Origin: Saltatorellus ferox
GTDB lineage: Bacteria; Planctomycetota; UBA1135; GCA-002686595
Direction of reading: 5' to 3'
NCBI GenBank assembly: GCA_007751475.1
Contig: CP036434.1
Location: 3,038,001-3,102,000 of the forward strand
DNA length: 64,000 nucleotides
Shown: positions 52,493-61,029 of the stretch, piece by piece
How the letters are laid out: each line of letters opens with the position of its first letter
Numbering within the stretch: the stretch's first letter is position 1
Notes under the pieces: generated by a model
Database searches by the model: none
What the model was told of the DNA's origin: nothing
What the model saw: only the letters and a program-made list of their open reading frames with translations
Position numbers and translations under genes: made by a program

Positions 52493-54328
52493 ATGACGGC
52501 AACCCAAGTCGGAGCCAGCTGGCGCCGAACGCATAACTGCGGAGAACTCCGCGAAGACCACGACGGCGCCCAGGTCACCCTCAATGGGTGGGTCCAGCAG
52601 CGGCGGAACCTCGGTGGGATCTACTTCATCGACCTGCGCGATCGCTACGGCGTGACCCAGATCGTGCTGCCGGAGGACCTCGAGGCCGAGGTCAAGCTGG
52701 CACGCGAGGACTGCATCGCCGTCACCGGCGTCGTGGCGAAGCGCGAAGCGCCGAACGATCGGATGCCCACGGGGCAGATCGAACTGCGTGCGGCGACGGT
52801 CGAGAAGCTTTCGACTTCGAAGACGCCGCCGTTCGAGATCGAGGAGAAGCTCGATACCGCCGTCGAGCTACGGCTGCAGTACCGCTACCTCGACCTGCGC
52901 CGTCCGGACATGCAGCGCGGGCTCATGCACCGCAGCCGCTTCATCGGCGCCATGCGGAACGCCTTCCTCAAGCGGGAGTTCGCCGAGGTCGAGACGCCGA
53001 TCCTGACGAAGGCGACCCCGGAAGGCGCGCGCGACTACCTCGTGCCGAGCCGCGTGCACCCGGGTGAGTTCTACGCACTCCCGCAGAGCCCGCAGATCTT
53101 CAAGCAGCTTCTCATGGTGGCGGGCATGGATCGCTACTTCCAGGTGGCGCGCTGCTTCCGCGACGAGGACCTGCGCGCCGATCGCCAGCCCGAGTTCACC
53201 CAGCTCGACATGGAGATGTCCTTCGTCGAGGAAGAGGACATCTTCGCCGCGTGGGAGGGCGTGCTCTCCGAGACGTTCCGCGACTCCATGGGCGCCGAGA
53301 TCCCGACGCCGTTCCCTCGCCTCAGCTGGCGCGAGGCGATGGAGCGCTTCGGCTCCGACAAGCCCGACATGCGCTACGGGATGGAACTCATCGATGCCGG
53401 TCCCTGGGTTCCGCACTCCGGCTTTGGGGTCTTCCAGTCAATCGTCGAGGGCGGTGGCCGCGTCATGGGGCTCTGCGTCAAGGGCGGCTCCGAGGGCATC
53501 AGCCGCGGCAACATCAAGAAGCTCGAGGAGGTCGTAAAGACCTACGGCGCCAAGGGCATGGCCTGGTGGAAGCCGGGCCTCGAGGGCGGCGCCGCTGGCT
53601 CCATCGTCAAGTTCTGCCAGGGCGACTCCGGGGCGAAGCTCATGGAGGTCATGGGGGCCGAGGAGGGCGATCTCTGCGTCTTCGTGGCCGACGAGGAGCC
53701 TGTGTGCTGGAAGGCGCTCGGCGCGCTTCGGACCTACGTCGCCAGGACCCTGGAGATGATCCCCTCCGTCGACGGCGCCGATCAGGGTGGCTCGGGCCCC
53801 TGGAACTTCCTCTGGGTCACCGACTTCCCGATGTTCGAGTGGGATGCCGAGCCCGCCGATGGGGGCAAGCCGCGCTACGTCTCCCAGCACCACCCGTTCA
53901 CGGCCCCTGACGACTGGGAGCTGGCCGGGGACCCCGCGAAGATGGGCAGCCGCGCCTACGACCTGGTCCTGAACGGCTGGGAACTCGGCTCGGGCTCCAT
54001 CCGGATCCACCGCCAGGACACCCAGGCCAAGGTTTTCGACCTTCTCGGCCTCGGCAAGGAAGAGATCGAGATGAAGTTCGGCTTCCTGCTCGAAGCACTT
54101 TCCTACGGCCCGCCGCCCCACGGCGGCTTCGCGATCGGCCTGGACCGGATCGTCGCGCTGACCCTCGGGATGGAGTCGATCCGCGACGTGGTGGCCTTCC
54201 CGAAGACCACGGCGGCGGCCGACCTCATGTGCCACGCCCCCTCGACGGTCGACCCGCATCAGATGAAAGACCTGTTCATCCAGCACGCGGATCTCCCCCG
54301 GCCCAAGGAAGACGGCTCAAAGAGCTAA
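52493..54328 (+). CDS. aspS: Aspartyl-tRNA synthetase
   Basis: This protein of 611 residues has the bacterial class IIb architecture: N-terminal OB fold (VTLNGWVQQRRNLGGIYFID), motif 2 in RYFQVARCFRDEDLRADRQP followed by EFTQLDMEMSF, a GAD insertion domain in the middle, and motif 3 in HGGFAIGLDRIVALTLGMES. It charges tRNA-Asp in the cytoplasm. Length is normal for bacterial AspRS. Only 34 bp separate it from atpC, an unusual partnership. It is followed by a structured region and infC. Confidence 0.95.
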   Translation: MTATQVGASWRRTHNCGELREDHDGAQVTLNGWVQQRRNLGGIYFIDLRDRYGVTQIVLPEDLEAEVKLAREDCIAVTGVVAKREAPNDRMPTGQIELRAATVEKLSTSKTPPFEIEEKLDTAVELRLQYRYLDLRRPDMQRGLMHRSRFIGAMRNAFLKREFAEVETPILTKATPEGARDYLVPSRVHPGEFYALPQSPQIFKQLLMVAGMDRYFQVARCFRDEDLRADRQPEFTQLDMEMSFVEEEDIFAAWEGVLSETFRDSMGAEIPTPFPRLSWREAMERFGSDKPDMRYGMELIDAGPWVPHSGFGVFQSIVEGGGRVMGLCVKGGSEGISRGNIKKLEEVVKTYGAKGMAWWKPGLEGGAAGSIVKFCQGDSGAKLMEVMGAEEGDLCVFVADEEPVCWKALGALRTYVARTLEMIPSVDGADQGGSGPWNFLWVTDFPMFEWDAEPADGGKPRYVSQHHPFTAPDDWELAGDPAKMGSRAYDLVLNGWELGSGSIRIHRQDTQAKVFDLLGLGKEEIEMKFGFLLEALSYGPPPHGGFAIGLDRIVALTLGMESIRDVVAFPKTTAAADLMCHAPSTVDPHQMKDLFIQHADLPRPKEDGSKS

Positions 54329-54377
54329 TCCCCCCTGGGCGAATGGGCCGATCCGTCCTATCGTTCACATAACAGAC

Positions 54378-54415
54378 TGGCGCCTGCCGTCCGCCGCCGT
54401 GGCGGACCAGGGCCA
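54378..54415 (+). promoter_or_regulatory. Bulged stem-loop in the infC leader
   Basis: GTCCGCC pairs perfectly with GGCGGAC (54389-54395 and 54401-54407) around a 5-nt loop. CCTG and TGGC segments extend the stem after two bulges, to 54378 and 54415. No T-run follows. It ends 24 nt before the infC start, so it could attenuate aspS readthrough or take part in infC translational control. Confidence 0.4.
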
Positions 54416-54439
54416 TCACGAAACCCAAAGAGAACCCAC

Positions 54440-55048
54440 TTGGCTGTCCAGAACTTCCGACGCAACCGACGAATCCGTGTTCCCGAAGTCCGATTGATCG
54501 ACGAGAACGGCGAGCAGGCCGGCGTCGTACAGACGAAAGACGCGCTCCAGCGCGCCGTGAACGCAGGGCTCGATCTCGTCGAAGTCGCCCCGACTGCTCG
54601 CCCGCCGGTGTGCAAGATCCTCGACTGGGGTAAGTTCAACTACGAGCAGAGCAAGAAGAACAAGAAGGACAAGAGCGGGACGAAGACCAAGTCCGGGCTC
54701 AAGGAGCTTCGCGTTCGGCCTGCTATCTCGGACCACGACCTTTCCTACCGTCTGACGGACGGCCGGAAGTTCCTCGACGAGGGGCACAAGGTTCTCTGCG
54801 TCTGCATCTTCAAGGGGCGTCAGATGGCGCACCCGGAGCACGGCTACGACGTGATGCGCCAGGTCGCCTCGGAACTCGCCGACATGTCGAAGGTCGAGAT
54901 GCCCGCGAAGATGCAGGGCCGTCGTATGACGATGCTGCTCAGCCCGTTGCCCGTGGCCCAGCGCCGCGCTGCGACCAAAGAACGCGCCCAGAAGGCGCAG
55001 GACGCCGAGGTCGCACGCGCGCGAGGCGAGGACGTTCCGGTGGAGTAA
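54440..55048 (+). CDS. infC: Translation initiation factor IF-3
   Basis: This protein of 202 residues has the N-terminal IF3 domain (FRRNRRIRVPEVRLIDENGE and AGLDLVEVAPTARPPVCKIL) and the basic linker FNYEQSKKNKKDKSG. The C-terminal 30S-binding domain begins KSGLKELRVRPAISDHDL. A polar tail follows. The only possible start before the domain is a TTG. E. coli infC also uses a rare start (AUU), through which IF-3 represses its own translation, so a similar control is likely. Unusually, rpmI and rplT do not follow; instead a strong terminator closes the unit. Confidence 0.93.
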   Translation: MAVQNFRRNRRIRVPEVRLIDENGEQAGVVQTKDALQRAVNAGLDLVEVAPTARPPVCKILDWGKFNYEQSKKNKKDKSGTKTKSGLKELRVRPAISDHDLSYRLTDGRKFLDEGHKVLCVCIFKGRQMAHPEHGYDVMRQVASELADMSKVEMPAKMQGRRMTMLLSPLPVAQRRAATKERAQKAQDAEVARARGEDVPVE

Positions 55049-55092
55049 AGCTCCCTTCAGGCTCGCGCGCTTCGTCGCGCTTGTGATTGCAC

Positions 55093-55128
55093 ACGGTCCG
55101 GTGTCTGCTATCGACATCGGACCGTTTC
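55093..55128 (+). terminator. Rho-independent terminator after infC
   Basis: A 13-bp stem (55093-55105 with 55113-55125) with one G-T pair and a 7-nt loop is followed by T-rich sequence (TTTCTC, counting the last stem base). It lies 44 bp after the infC stop and should end the atp-aspS-infC transcription unit. Confidence 0.8.
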
Positions 55129-55180
55129 TCATGGCCGGCTCCCCCCGGGGCCGCAGTCTTCTCCATCCACTTTCCATCCC

Positions 55181-56095
55181 ATGCGCTGCCTCTTCTATTC
55201 GATCGCCTCGATCCTCCTGCTGACCTTTGCGTTCGGCGTGCCCGCCGCGGGCGCGCTGACCGCCTCCACCCCTGATTCCGTCAACACCGAGTGCCCGGTT
55301 TCCGGTCAGCCCGTCAAGGCCGGCATGGAAGTCGAGACCAAGGGTGGCAACATTGGCGTCTGCTGCGGCAAGTGCAAGGCCGCCGTCGAGGGCTGGAGCG
55401 AAACCAAGAAGGCCGAGTTCGTAGCCACCTTCGCTACCCAGGACGGCGAGGCTTCGCCCGAAGCTGAGGCGGCCGCGAGCTGGGACGGTGATCCCTACCT
55501 CCTCACGACCTGCGCCGCGTCGGGCCGCCCGATCGACGTCAAGGGCACGCCGACCACGAAGGTCGTCGACGGCCGCGAACTCAAGTTCTGCTGCGGAGGC
55601 TGCGCGGAAGCCGTCGCGGCGGACCCGGCCAAGTGGCTGGAGAAGGTCGACAAGGCCCAGATCGCGGCCCAGGCTCCGATCTACCCGATGGACACTTGCT
55701 GCGTCAGCGGCGAGCCGCTGATGGAGAAGAACGACGCTGGCGAGATGGCCTACATCGGTACGGACGTCATCGTGAAGAACCGACTCTTCCGCGTGTGCTG
55801 CGCCATGTGCGCCAAGAAGGTCACGGCTGAGCCGGACGCTTTCGCGCTGCAGCTCAACGCGGCCGTGATGGAGCAGCAGGGCAAGGACTACGTGCTCGAA
55901 GCGTGCGTCGTGAACGACAAGGGCGACATCAACAAGGAGTCGGCCAAGGCGTTCGTCGTCGGTGGTCGCCTGCTCAAGACGTGCTGCGGCGGCTGCGAGG
56001 CCAAGGTGCACGCCGATCCGACCACGTACGTGGCCAAGGTCGACGCAGCCCTTGCGGCCCAGCGCGAAAAGGCAGCCGCTTCCGCTGGCAAGTAG
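55181..56095 (+). CDS. Secreted protein with four CCxxC repeats (TRASH/YHS-like)
   Basis: This protein of 304 residues has a signal peptide (SIASILLLTFAFGVPAAGAL). Four repeats of about 65-95 residues follow, each with an upstream Cys in a CPVSGQPV-type turn and a downstream Cys-Cys-x2-Cys: C38 with C61/C62/C65, C111 with C137/C138/C141, C173-C174 with C206/C207/C210, and C242 with C268/C269/C272. The pattern resembles metal-binding TRASH or YHS domains (CCGKC, CCGGC, CCAMC, CCGGC). A soft-metal binding or trafficking role outside the cytoplasm is plausible but not shown. It is convergent with the next gene, with only 3 bp between stops. Confidence 0.75.
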   Translation: MRCLFYSIASILLLTFAFGVPAAGALTASTPDSVNTECPVSGQPVKAGMEVETKGGNIGVCCGKCKAAVEGWSETKKAEFVATFATQDGEASPEAEAAASWDGDPYLLTTCAASGRPIDVKGTPTTKVVDGRELKFCCGGCAEAVAADPAKWLEKVDKAQIAAQAPIYPMDTCCVSGEPLMEKNDAGEMAYIGTDVIVKNRLFRVCCAMCAKKVTAEPDAFALQLNAAVMEQQGKDYVLEACVVNDKGDINKESAKAFVVGGRLLKTCCGGCEAKVHADPTTYVAKVDAALAAQREKAAASAGK

Positions 56096-56098
56096 CCT

Positions 56099-57538
56099 TC
56101 AGCGCACGAAGACGCAGTACATGACGCCGTCCAGCGGGAAGGCTGCATCGCGGGGTAGATTCCCCCCGATCGCGACCGCCCCCGGCTCGAACGAGCGCTC
56201 ATAGACATCGAGGATCCGCGGGGAAGCCAGGCTTCCCCGCGGATCCTCGACGTTCAGGGTCTCTCCGGTGGCTGTCCAGCCCCCGAGCCAGGCGGGGAAG
56301 CCCAGGGTCGCCGTATCGTGGGCGATCGTCACGGTGGCGGTCTCGCTGACCTCGAAGCGCAGGAAGAACTCCGCGGCAGCGTTGCTTCGGACGTCCCCGA
56401 TCCCTGTCTGCACGATGCGCGCGCCAACGAGCGACGCGGGCAGACTCTGGATGGTGGCGGGCGTGTCGAGCCATGGCTGAGCGCCGACGCGCGCTTCGGT
56501 GCCAGCCAGTCCGACGCCCGCGCCCGATGCGCACCGGATGTTCCGGATACCGAGCGTCTGCCACTCGTCGATGATGAGTTCGGCGCCCGCAATTGTCTGC
56601 TCGTGCCCGCCGGAGTAGAAGAGGTACGCCTTCCCGTCGATGTCGAAGAACACGTTCGGGTCGAGCGTCCGAGGACCGGGCTGGCGTTCGTAGGGTTCGA
56701 TGGGACGGAGCACCTCGCGCGGAGCGGAAAGGGCCCACTCGGTCCAGTTGCGCCCGAGTCCAGGATGCGCCGGATCCGCGAGATCGATCGTGCGCAATCG
56801 GATCCGCTCCGGTCCCTCGTTCATCCGAGAGTAGAAGACGTAGAGTTCGTCGTTCCACGGCACACAGGCGTAGTGACGGACGCGGTTGTCGAACAGCTTC
56901 GGTCCCGTGGTGAAGCCCGTGAACCCGTCGCGCGAGCGGGCGAAGGGGCCGAGGCGGCCCGGCGAGTACGCGAAGCCGCGGTGCCAGAAGACCCGGAAGT
57001 AGGGTTCCCCGAGGTCCTCGTGGCTGGCGACCTCGAAGCGAGTCGCGTTGGTCGAGGTGGCGACGAAGGTCCGCTGATCGAAATCCGCGCCGTCCAGGGG
57101 CCCGTGGAAGTACATCACGAGGCGGCGGCGGGCGTCGTCCACGTGGACGTCCGGCGAGGCGACGTGGTCCTCGATGAGCCCCTCGACGTCTTCGAGGCCG
57201 AGCACCCCGGCACCCGGCGCGTGGACCGTCCAGGGACCGCGCACGTCGTCGGCGAACGCCACCCGAATGTGCCCGCCCTTGTGGTGGGCGAAGTACATGG
57301 CGTACTGCCCCGGGGCGTCCTCGATCCAGTCGGGAACGCGGATCACGGACGGCCCGGCGAAGCTCACGAAGGGCGGCTGGATCCCGGGGCGGTCGAGGTT
57401 CTGGGCGGTCTCGCGGGTGACGTTCTGGACCGAGAGAAGCGGGTTGGTGGTGAAGCGCGCGACCGTGACGCCCTGGGGCACAGGGGCGGTGGCAGCGGGG
57501 CCCGCGGGGAGCGCGAGGGTGATGACCAGAGCGAGCAT
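56099..57538 (-). CDS. Secreted beta-propeller glycosidase-like protein
   Basis: This protein of 479 residues has a signal peptide (MLALVITLALPAGPA). The body has repeated beta-propeller units typical of GH43/GH32-like folds: VIRVPDWIEDAPGQYAMYFA, VHVDDARRRLVMYFHGPLDG, ELYVFYSRMNEGPERIRLRT and FFDIDGKAYLFYSGGHEQTI. The repeated Y-x-Y/F-Y-S strands and the final Glu-rich loops suggest a carbohydrate-active enzyme, but I cannot place the catalytic acids. The last 45 residues include LASPRILDVYERS, where the gene has a perfect 20-bp inverted repeat. It is possibly coregulated with no neighbour: the next minus-strand gene is 85 bp upstream. Confidence 0.68.
   Translation of the reverse strand: MLALVITLALPAGPAATAPVPQGVTVARFTTNPLLSVQNVTRETAQNLDRPGIQPPFVSFAGPSVIRVPDWIEDAPGQYAMYFAHHKGGHIRVAFADDVRGPWTVHAPGAGVLGLEDVEGLIEDHVASPDVHVDDARRRLVMYFHGPLDGADFDQRTFVATSTNATRFEVASHEDLGEPYFRVFWHRGFAYSPGRLGPFARSRDGFTGFTTGPKLFDNRVRHYACVPWNDELYVFYSRMNEGPERIRLRTIDLADPAHPGLGRNWTEWALSAPREVLRPIEPYERQPGPRTLDPNVFFDIDGKAYLFYSGGHEQTIAGAELIIDEWQTLGIRNIRCASGAGVGLAGTEARVGAQPWLDTPATIQSLPASLVGARIVQTGIGDVRSNAAAEFFLRFEVSETATVTIAHDTATLGFPAWLGGWTATGETLNVEDPRGSLASPRILDVYERSFEPGAVAIGGNLPRDAAFPLDGVMYCVFVR
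56208..56250. repeat. Perfect 20-bp inverted repeat with 3-nt loop inside a CDS
   Basis: The left arm (56208-56227, starting TCGAGGATCC) and the right arm (56231-56250, ending GGATCCTCGA) are exact reverse complements around CAG. It lies in the 3' part of the propeller gene, about 110 bp past the end of the convergent Cys-repeat gene. On RNA it would form a very stable hairpin in either direction and could terminate the plus-strand transcript. There is no T-run. Confidence 0.95.
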
Positions 57539-57623
57539 GGATCCGAGCCTAGCGCACGCGCTACCGAGCGGGGATTGAATTCCGGAAATGGCCCATGGGG
57601 CCGCGGGAGGGCTCGATCCTCGG

Positions 57624-60131
57624 TCAATGGACAGGAACTTCCGGGAGACCGGTCAGGTCGTGCGGCCCCCGTCGGTCTCCCCGATTCCAGGGCGCGAGCG
57701 GAAGGTCGATCGTCTCTCCATCTTCGGGCGCAAGCAGGGGGCCGACGACGGTCGGGCCAGGGGGATCGTACATTCCCCACGAGTAGTCATGGAACGCGAT
57801 CAGCCACGCCGGCTTCGCGTGGGGCCACGCCAGCTCGACCGTTTCTCCGCCCTGCAAGCCCAGGTGGACGCAGCCAGCGAAGGCCGTCCTCGGCCAGGCC
57901 GCGCTGTTGGAGCCAGAAGGGGACGACAGGAGACGTTCGTCCGGCTTCTCCGAGACCAGGATGACGCTGATGGGCGCAAGGTTCGCCGCCGCGGGCTCGC
58001 CGAAGCTGAGGTGGACGCGCCGGCGCGTGCGGCGGTCCAGCGGGACCGACACCTCATCGGCGCCCCGCGGAATCTCCACGGCGACGACCTCGTACCCGGG
58101 GATCTCCAGCTCGATCGAAGAGGTCCGGGCCGTTCGGCTGAGTCCCCGTGCCGGGATCGAAACCACGCCCGAGCCCACGATCGTCGCGACGAAGAGATTC
58201 GGTGAGTCGAGGGGGCGGCCGCGCAGGGTCGTCAGCTTGCGCCATCCTGCGACGCGGGGCGCGCTCTTCGGCAGATCGAGCGGCTTCCCCGGGCGCGTTC
58301 GATCCTCTAGCCGGAGGCGTACGCGGTCCTCGCCCGAGACCTGAAGGACGAGCGGCTCCGGCTCCGTGCCGCGTTCGAGCGTCGCGACGGTGGCCGTGGC
58401 GTGTCGGCCATCGGGTGCGATCGCCACGACCGTGCTGCGGGTCGCCTTCCGCTCAGGCGATCGAACGCTTTTGAGCGCAAACTCGCCGTCGGCGTCGCTG
58501 AACGTTGGGTGTACGTCGGCTCCTGATCGCCACGGATGTCGCTTTCTCCTGGCCGCTTGGTGGGCCGTCCAGGTCCAGGTCTCGGCCGAAGGGCCCGGAT
58601 GAATCAGCGCTCCGCGCACGGGTGCGCCTTCCGCGTCGATCACCTTGCCCTGGAGAACCTGGTGCGCCGCAAGAGTGATATCTCCGAGTTCTTCGATCGT
58701 GGGGCCCGCTGCGCCCGGGGGAGAGACGTGACCGCCTTTCCACGTCGGGATCCTGGCGCACGGCTCGCCGGGACCCCTTCGGACCAGGAAGTCCGAGTCG
58801 CTGCACCAGACGTGAACGATGGCGCCGTCTTTGCGTCGCAGGAACTGGCGGGGGACCGAGCCGACGCCGGAGATCTCGAATCTTCCCTCTGCGTCGGTCC
58901 TGCCCACGTGCCGCTCCCTCTCGAAGAGGTCGTACTCGATGATCTCCGCGTCAGGGACCGGTGCGCCGAGCGCGTTCACGACCCGGCCCCTGGAGGTCGT
59001 TCCCACAGGTGGACTCAGGACCGTGGGTCCCGGGAAGCCAGCGCTGGAGTCGACGGCGAACGCGCCCGCCGCGTGACCCTGCCCTCGCCCGATCAGCAGC
59101 TGGTAGAGGTCGACTTCGATCGGGGGAACCACAGCGAGGCCCTGGGCGTCCGTGACACCAGCGGCGTACAGGCTCGGAGGAGGGAGGTACTCGACATCCA
59201 TGGCCTCTTGGGGCTGGGGATCGTTCTCGCCCGTGGCGACGGCGTACCATTCGGCGCCCACCAGGGGCTTGCCCGTTTGCGGGTGGAGGATCTGGAACCG
59301 ACGCTCTCCGCGGCCTGCGCTCGGCTCGGGGAGCGCGGCTTCGCGCTCGGGACCTGGCTGGGCGATCGGGACGACGGGGGACGACAGCGCTGCCGGCGAC
59401 GCCGGACTCAGTAGCGCCAGAGACTCCCGTTCCTGCTGCGCCGGCTCGACACGCCAGAGCCCCGCGAGCATCGCTCCGGCGGAGGTGACCACCAGGAGCG
59501 CCGCCACCCATGGGAGCGAGTTCGCGCTCGCAGCGGCGGAGCCGGCAGCATGGGGGGCCACCGACCTTGAACCTTGCGCGAAAGCGATCGCCGCGGGAAG
59601 CCAGCTGGCCCGTCCGCTCTGGGTCTCTTGCTCGAGGTCCGCGCGAAGCCTGGTCATCCCCCGATGAATCCTCTGTCGAACGGCGCCGCTCGAGGTGTTC
59701 TCCAGGCGAGCCGCAATCTCCGTGGGTCGCAGCCCCTCGTAGTAGCGCAAGACGATCGCCTGCCGCTCATCGTCCGGGAGCCGCAGCACCAGTCGTGAGA
59801 GTTGCTCCCTCAGCTCCGCGCCCGCCATCGCCGACTCGGGCGTCGTCTCCACCAGGTCAGGCTGCGCAGCCGCGACTTCGCGTCTCCGGCGTCGACCTGT
59901 TCGACGTCTCGACTCCTGCGCCACTCGGCCTACCGTGATCGCCAGCCAGCCCCGGAGCTTCCCCATGGCGTGGGCCGAGGCCGCAGAATCCGCGCCGAGG
60001 GCGCGGATCATGGTCTCCTGGACGAGGTCATCCGCCTCGGCTGCATCCCGAACGAGGCGGTCACAGAGGCGCTCCAGCCACTCGCGCTCGCCGAGGAGCT
60101 GATCGATCGTGAGGACGGTGGGAGGGGTCAT
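57624..60131 (-). CDS. Membrane-tethered ECF sigma factor fused to carboxypeptidase-regulatory-like domains
   Basis: The protein has 835 residues. Residues 20-80 form sigma region 2 (CDRLVRDAAEADDLVQETMI and KLRGWLAITVGRVAQESRRR), and 110-165 form region 4 (YYEGLRPTEIAARLENTSSG and AVRQRIHRGMTRLR). A TM helix at about 205-226 (WVAALLVVTSAGAMLAGLW) follows. After it come at least two carboxypeptidase-D regulatory-like Ig folds: [20 protein letters not shown] with GRTDAEGRFEISGV, and QGKVIDAEGAPVRGALIHPG with FSDADGEFALKSV. The sigma part should be cytoplasmic and the Ig part outside. Such fusions occur in planctomycetes. It may be released by proteolysis on an external signal (inference). Confidence 0.83.
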   Translation of the reverse strand: MTPPTVLTIDQLLGEREWLERLCDRLVRDAAEADDLVQETMIRALGADSAASAHAMGKLRGWLAITVGRVAQESRRRTGRRRRREVAAAQPDLVETTPESAMAGAELREQLSRLVLRLPDDERQAIVLRYYEGLRPTEIAARLENTSSGAVRQRIHRGMTRLRADLEQETQSGRASWLPAAIAFAQGSRSVAPHAAGSAAASANSLPWVAALLVVTSAGAMLAGLWRVEPAQQERESLALLSPASPAALSSPVVPIAQPGPEREAALPEPSAGRGERRFQILHPQTGKPLVGAEWYAVATGENDPQPQEAMDVEYLPPPSLYAAGVTDAQGLAVVPPIEVDLYQLLIGRGQGHAAGAFAVDSSAGFPGPTVLSPPVGTTSRGRVVNALGAPVPDAEIIEYDLFERERHVGRTDAEGRFEISGVGSVPRQFLRRKDGAIVHVWCSDSDFLVRRGPGEPCARIPTWKGGHVSPPGAAGPTIEELGDITLAAHQVLQGKVIDAEGAPVRGALIHPGPSAETWTWTAHQAARRKRHPWRSGADVHPTFSDADGEFALKSVRSPERKATRSTVVAIAPDGRHATATVATLERGTEPEPLVLQVSGEDRVRLRLEDRTRPGKPLDLPKSAPRVAGWRKLTTLRGRPLDSPNLFVATIVGSGVVSIPARGLSRTARTSSIELEIPGYEVVAVEIPRGADEVSVPLDRRTRRRVHLSFGEPAAANLAPISVILVSEKPDERLLSSPSGSNSAAWPRTAFAGCVHLGLQGGETVELAWPHAKPAWLIAFHDYSWGMYDPPGPTVVGPLLAPEDGETIDLPLAPWNRGDRRGPHDLTGLPEVPVH

Positions 60132-60371
60132 CGGACGGGAGGATACGGGTGCTGGGCGGGGTAGGGTTCCTGCTTCAGTGACCGCCTGGCGAAGCCCGTT
60201 ACCGGATTTTGGGCGATTTCAGGCACCATCGGGGAGCGCAGCCTCGATCTCGCAGGAGCCCCGTCACAATGGGGGCCCCGCGCCGAACGGCCACGTCCCG
60301 TTGGCTGGCGCGGGCCTCCGGGGTGATTGGCGCCCTGCTCGGCGCTTCCCTCATCCACCTCCTCACCCTGT

Positions 60372-61022
60372 ATGAAACACCTGATTCGATCCCGGGCCTT
60401 GGTCGCTCCCAGCGTTCTGGCCTGTCTCGTGGCCTTGCCCCAGGCAGCCCAGGGGCAGGTGACGTCCGCCGCGGGGGTCGTCATGGCCACGACCGCGACG
60501 TGGCAGACGCCCGTCGATAAGCCGGTGGACAAGCCGGTCGAGAAGCCGGTGGATAAGACCGGCGACTACAACGTCGACAAGAAGGGGCTCGCCCTCGATG
60601 GCTACGACCCCGTCGCCTACTTCCAGGAGTTCGGCGGTCAGGCCAAGAAGGGCGACAAGTCGATCACCACGAAGCACGAGGGGGTGATCTACCGCTTCAG
60701 CTCCGAGGCAAACAAGAAAGCGTTCCTGGCCGATCCGTCTCGTTTCCTTCCGATGTACGGCGGCTGGTGCGCATGGGCGATGGCCGACGGGAAGGGCGAT
60801 AAGGTCGAGATCGATCCGAAGTCGTTCACCATCGAAGACGGCCGGCTCTACGTGTTCTTCGACGGCTTCTTCGCCGACACGCGCAAGTCGTGGAAGAAGA
60901 AGGGGGGCGCGCCGAAGCTGAAGACGATGGCCGACACCAACTGGACGCGTCTCAGCGGCGAGGCGGCGCGAGCGGGCGATACGCCCAAGCCGGCACCCAA
61001 GCCGGCCGACAAGAAGAAGTAG
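60372..61022 (+). CDS. Secreted YHS-domain protein
   Basis: This protein of 216 residues has a signal peptide from the ATG at 60372 (LVAPSVLACLVALPQAAQG). A PVDK-repeat linker follows (PVDKPVDKPVEKPVDK), then a YHS domain: KKGLALDGYDPVAYFQEFGG, YRFSSEANKKAFLADPSRFL and PMYGGWCAWAMADG. YHS domains are thought to bind metals or haem. Only one Cys is kept in the mature protein (GGWCAW). The tail is Lys/Pro-rich. It shares the theme of secreted metal-type domains with the Cys-repeat protein 4.3 kb away. It is convergent with the esterase gene, with 7 bp between stops. Confidence 0.8.
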   Translation: MKHLIRSRALVAPSVLACLVALPQAAQGQVTSAAGVVMATTATWQTPVDKPVDKPVEKPVDKTGDYNVDKKGLALDGYDPVAYFQEFGGQAKKGDKSITTKHEGVIYRFSSEANKKAFLADPSRFLPMYGGWCAWAMADGKGDKVEIDPKSFTIEDGRLYVFFDGFFADTRKSWKKKGGAPKLKTMADTNWTRLSGEAARAGDTPKPAPKPADKKK

Positions 61023-61029
61023 GGCGCTG

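Noticed and set aside
60269..60520. Small membrane protein frame with a hydrophobic stretch before the YHS gene
   Set aside because: It overlaps the YHS signal peptide region in another frame and has no support beyond one hydrophobic segment.
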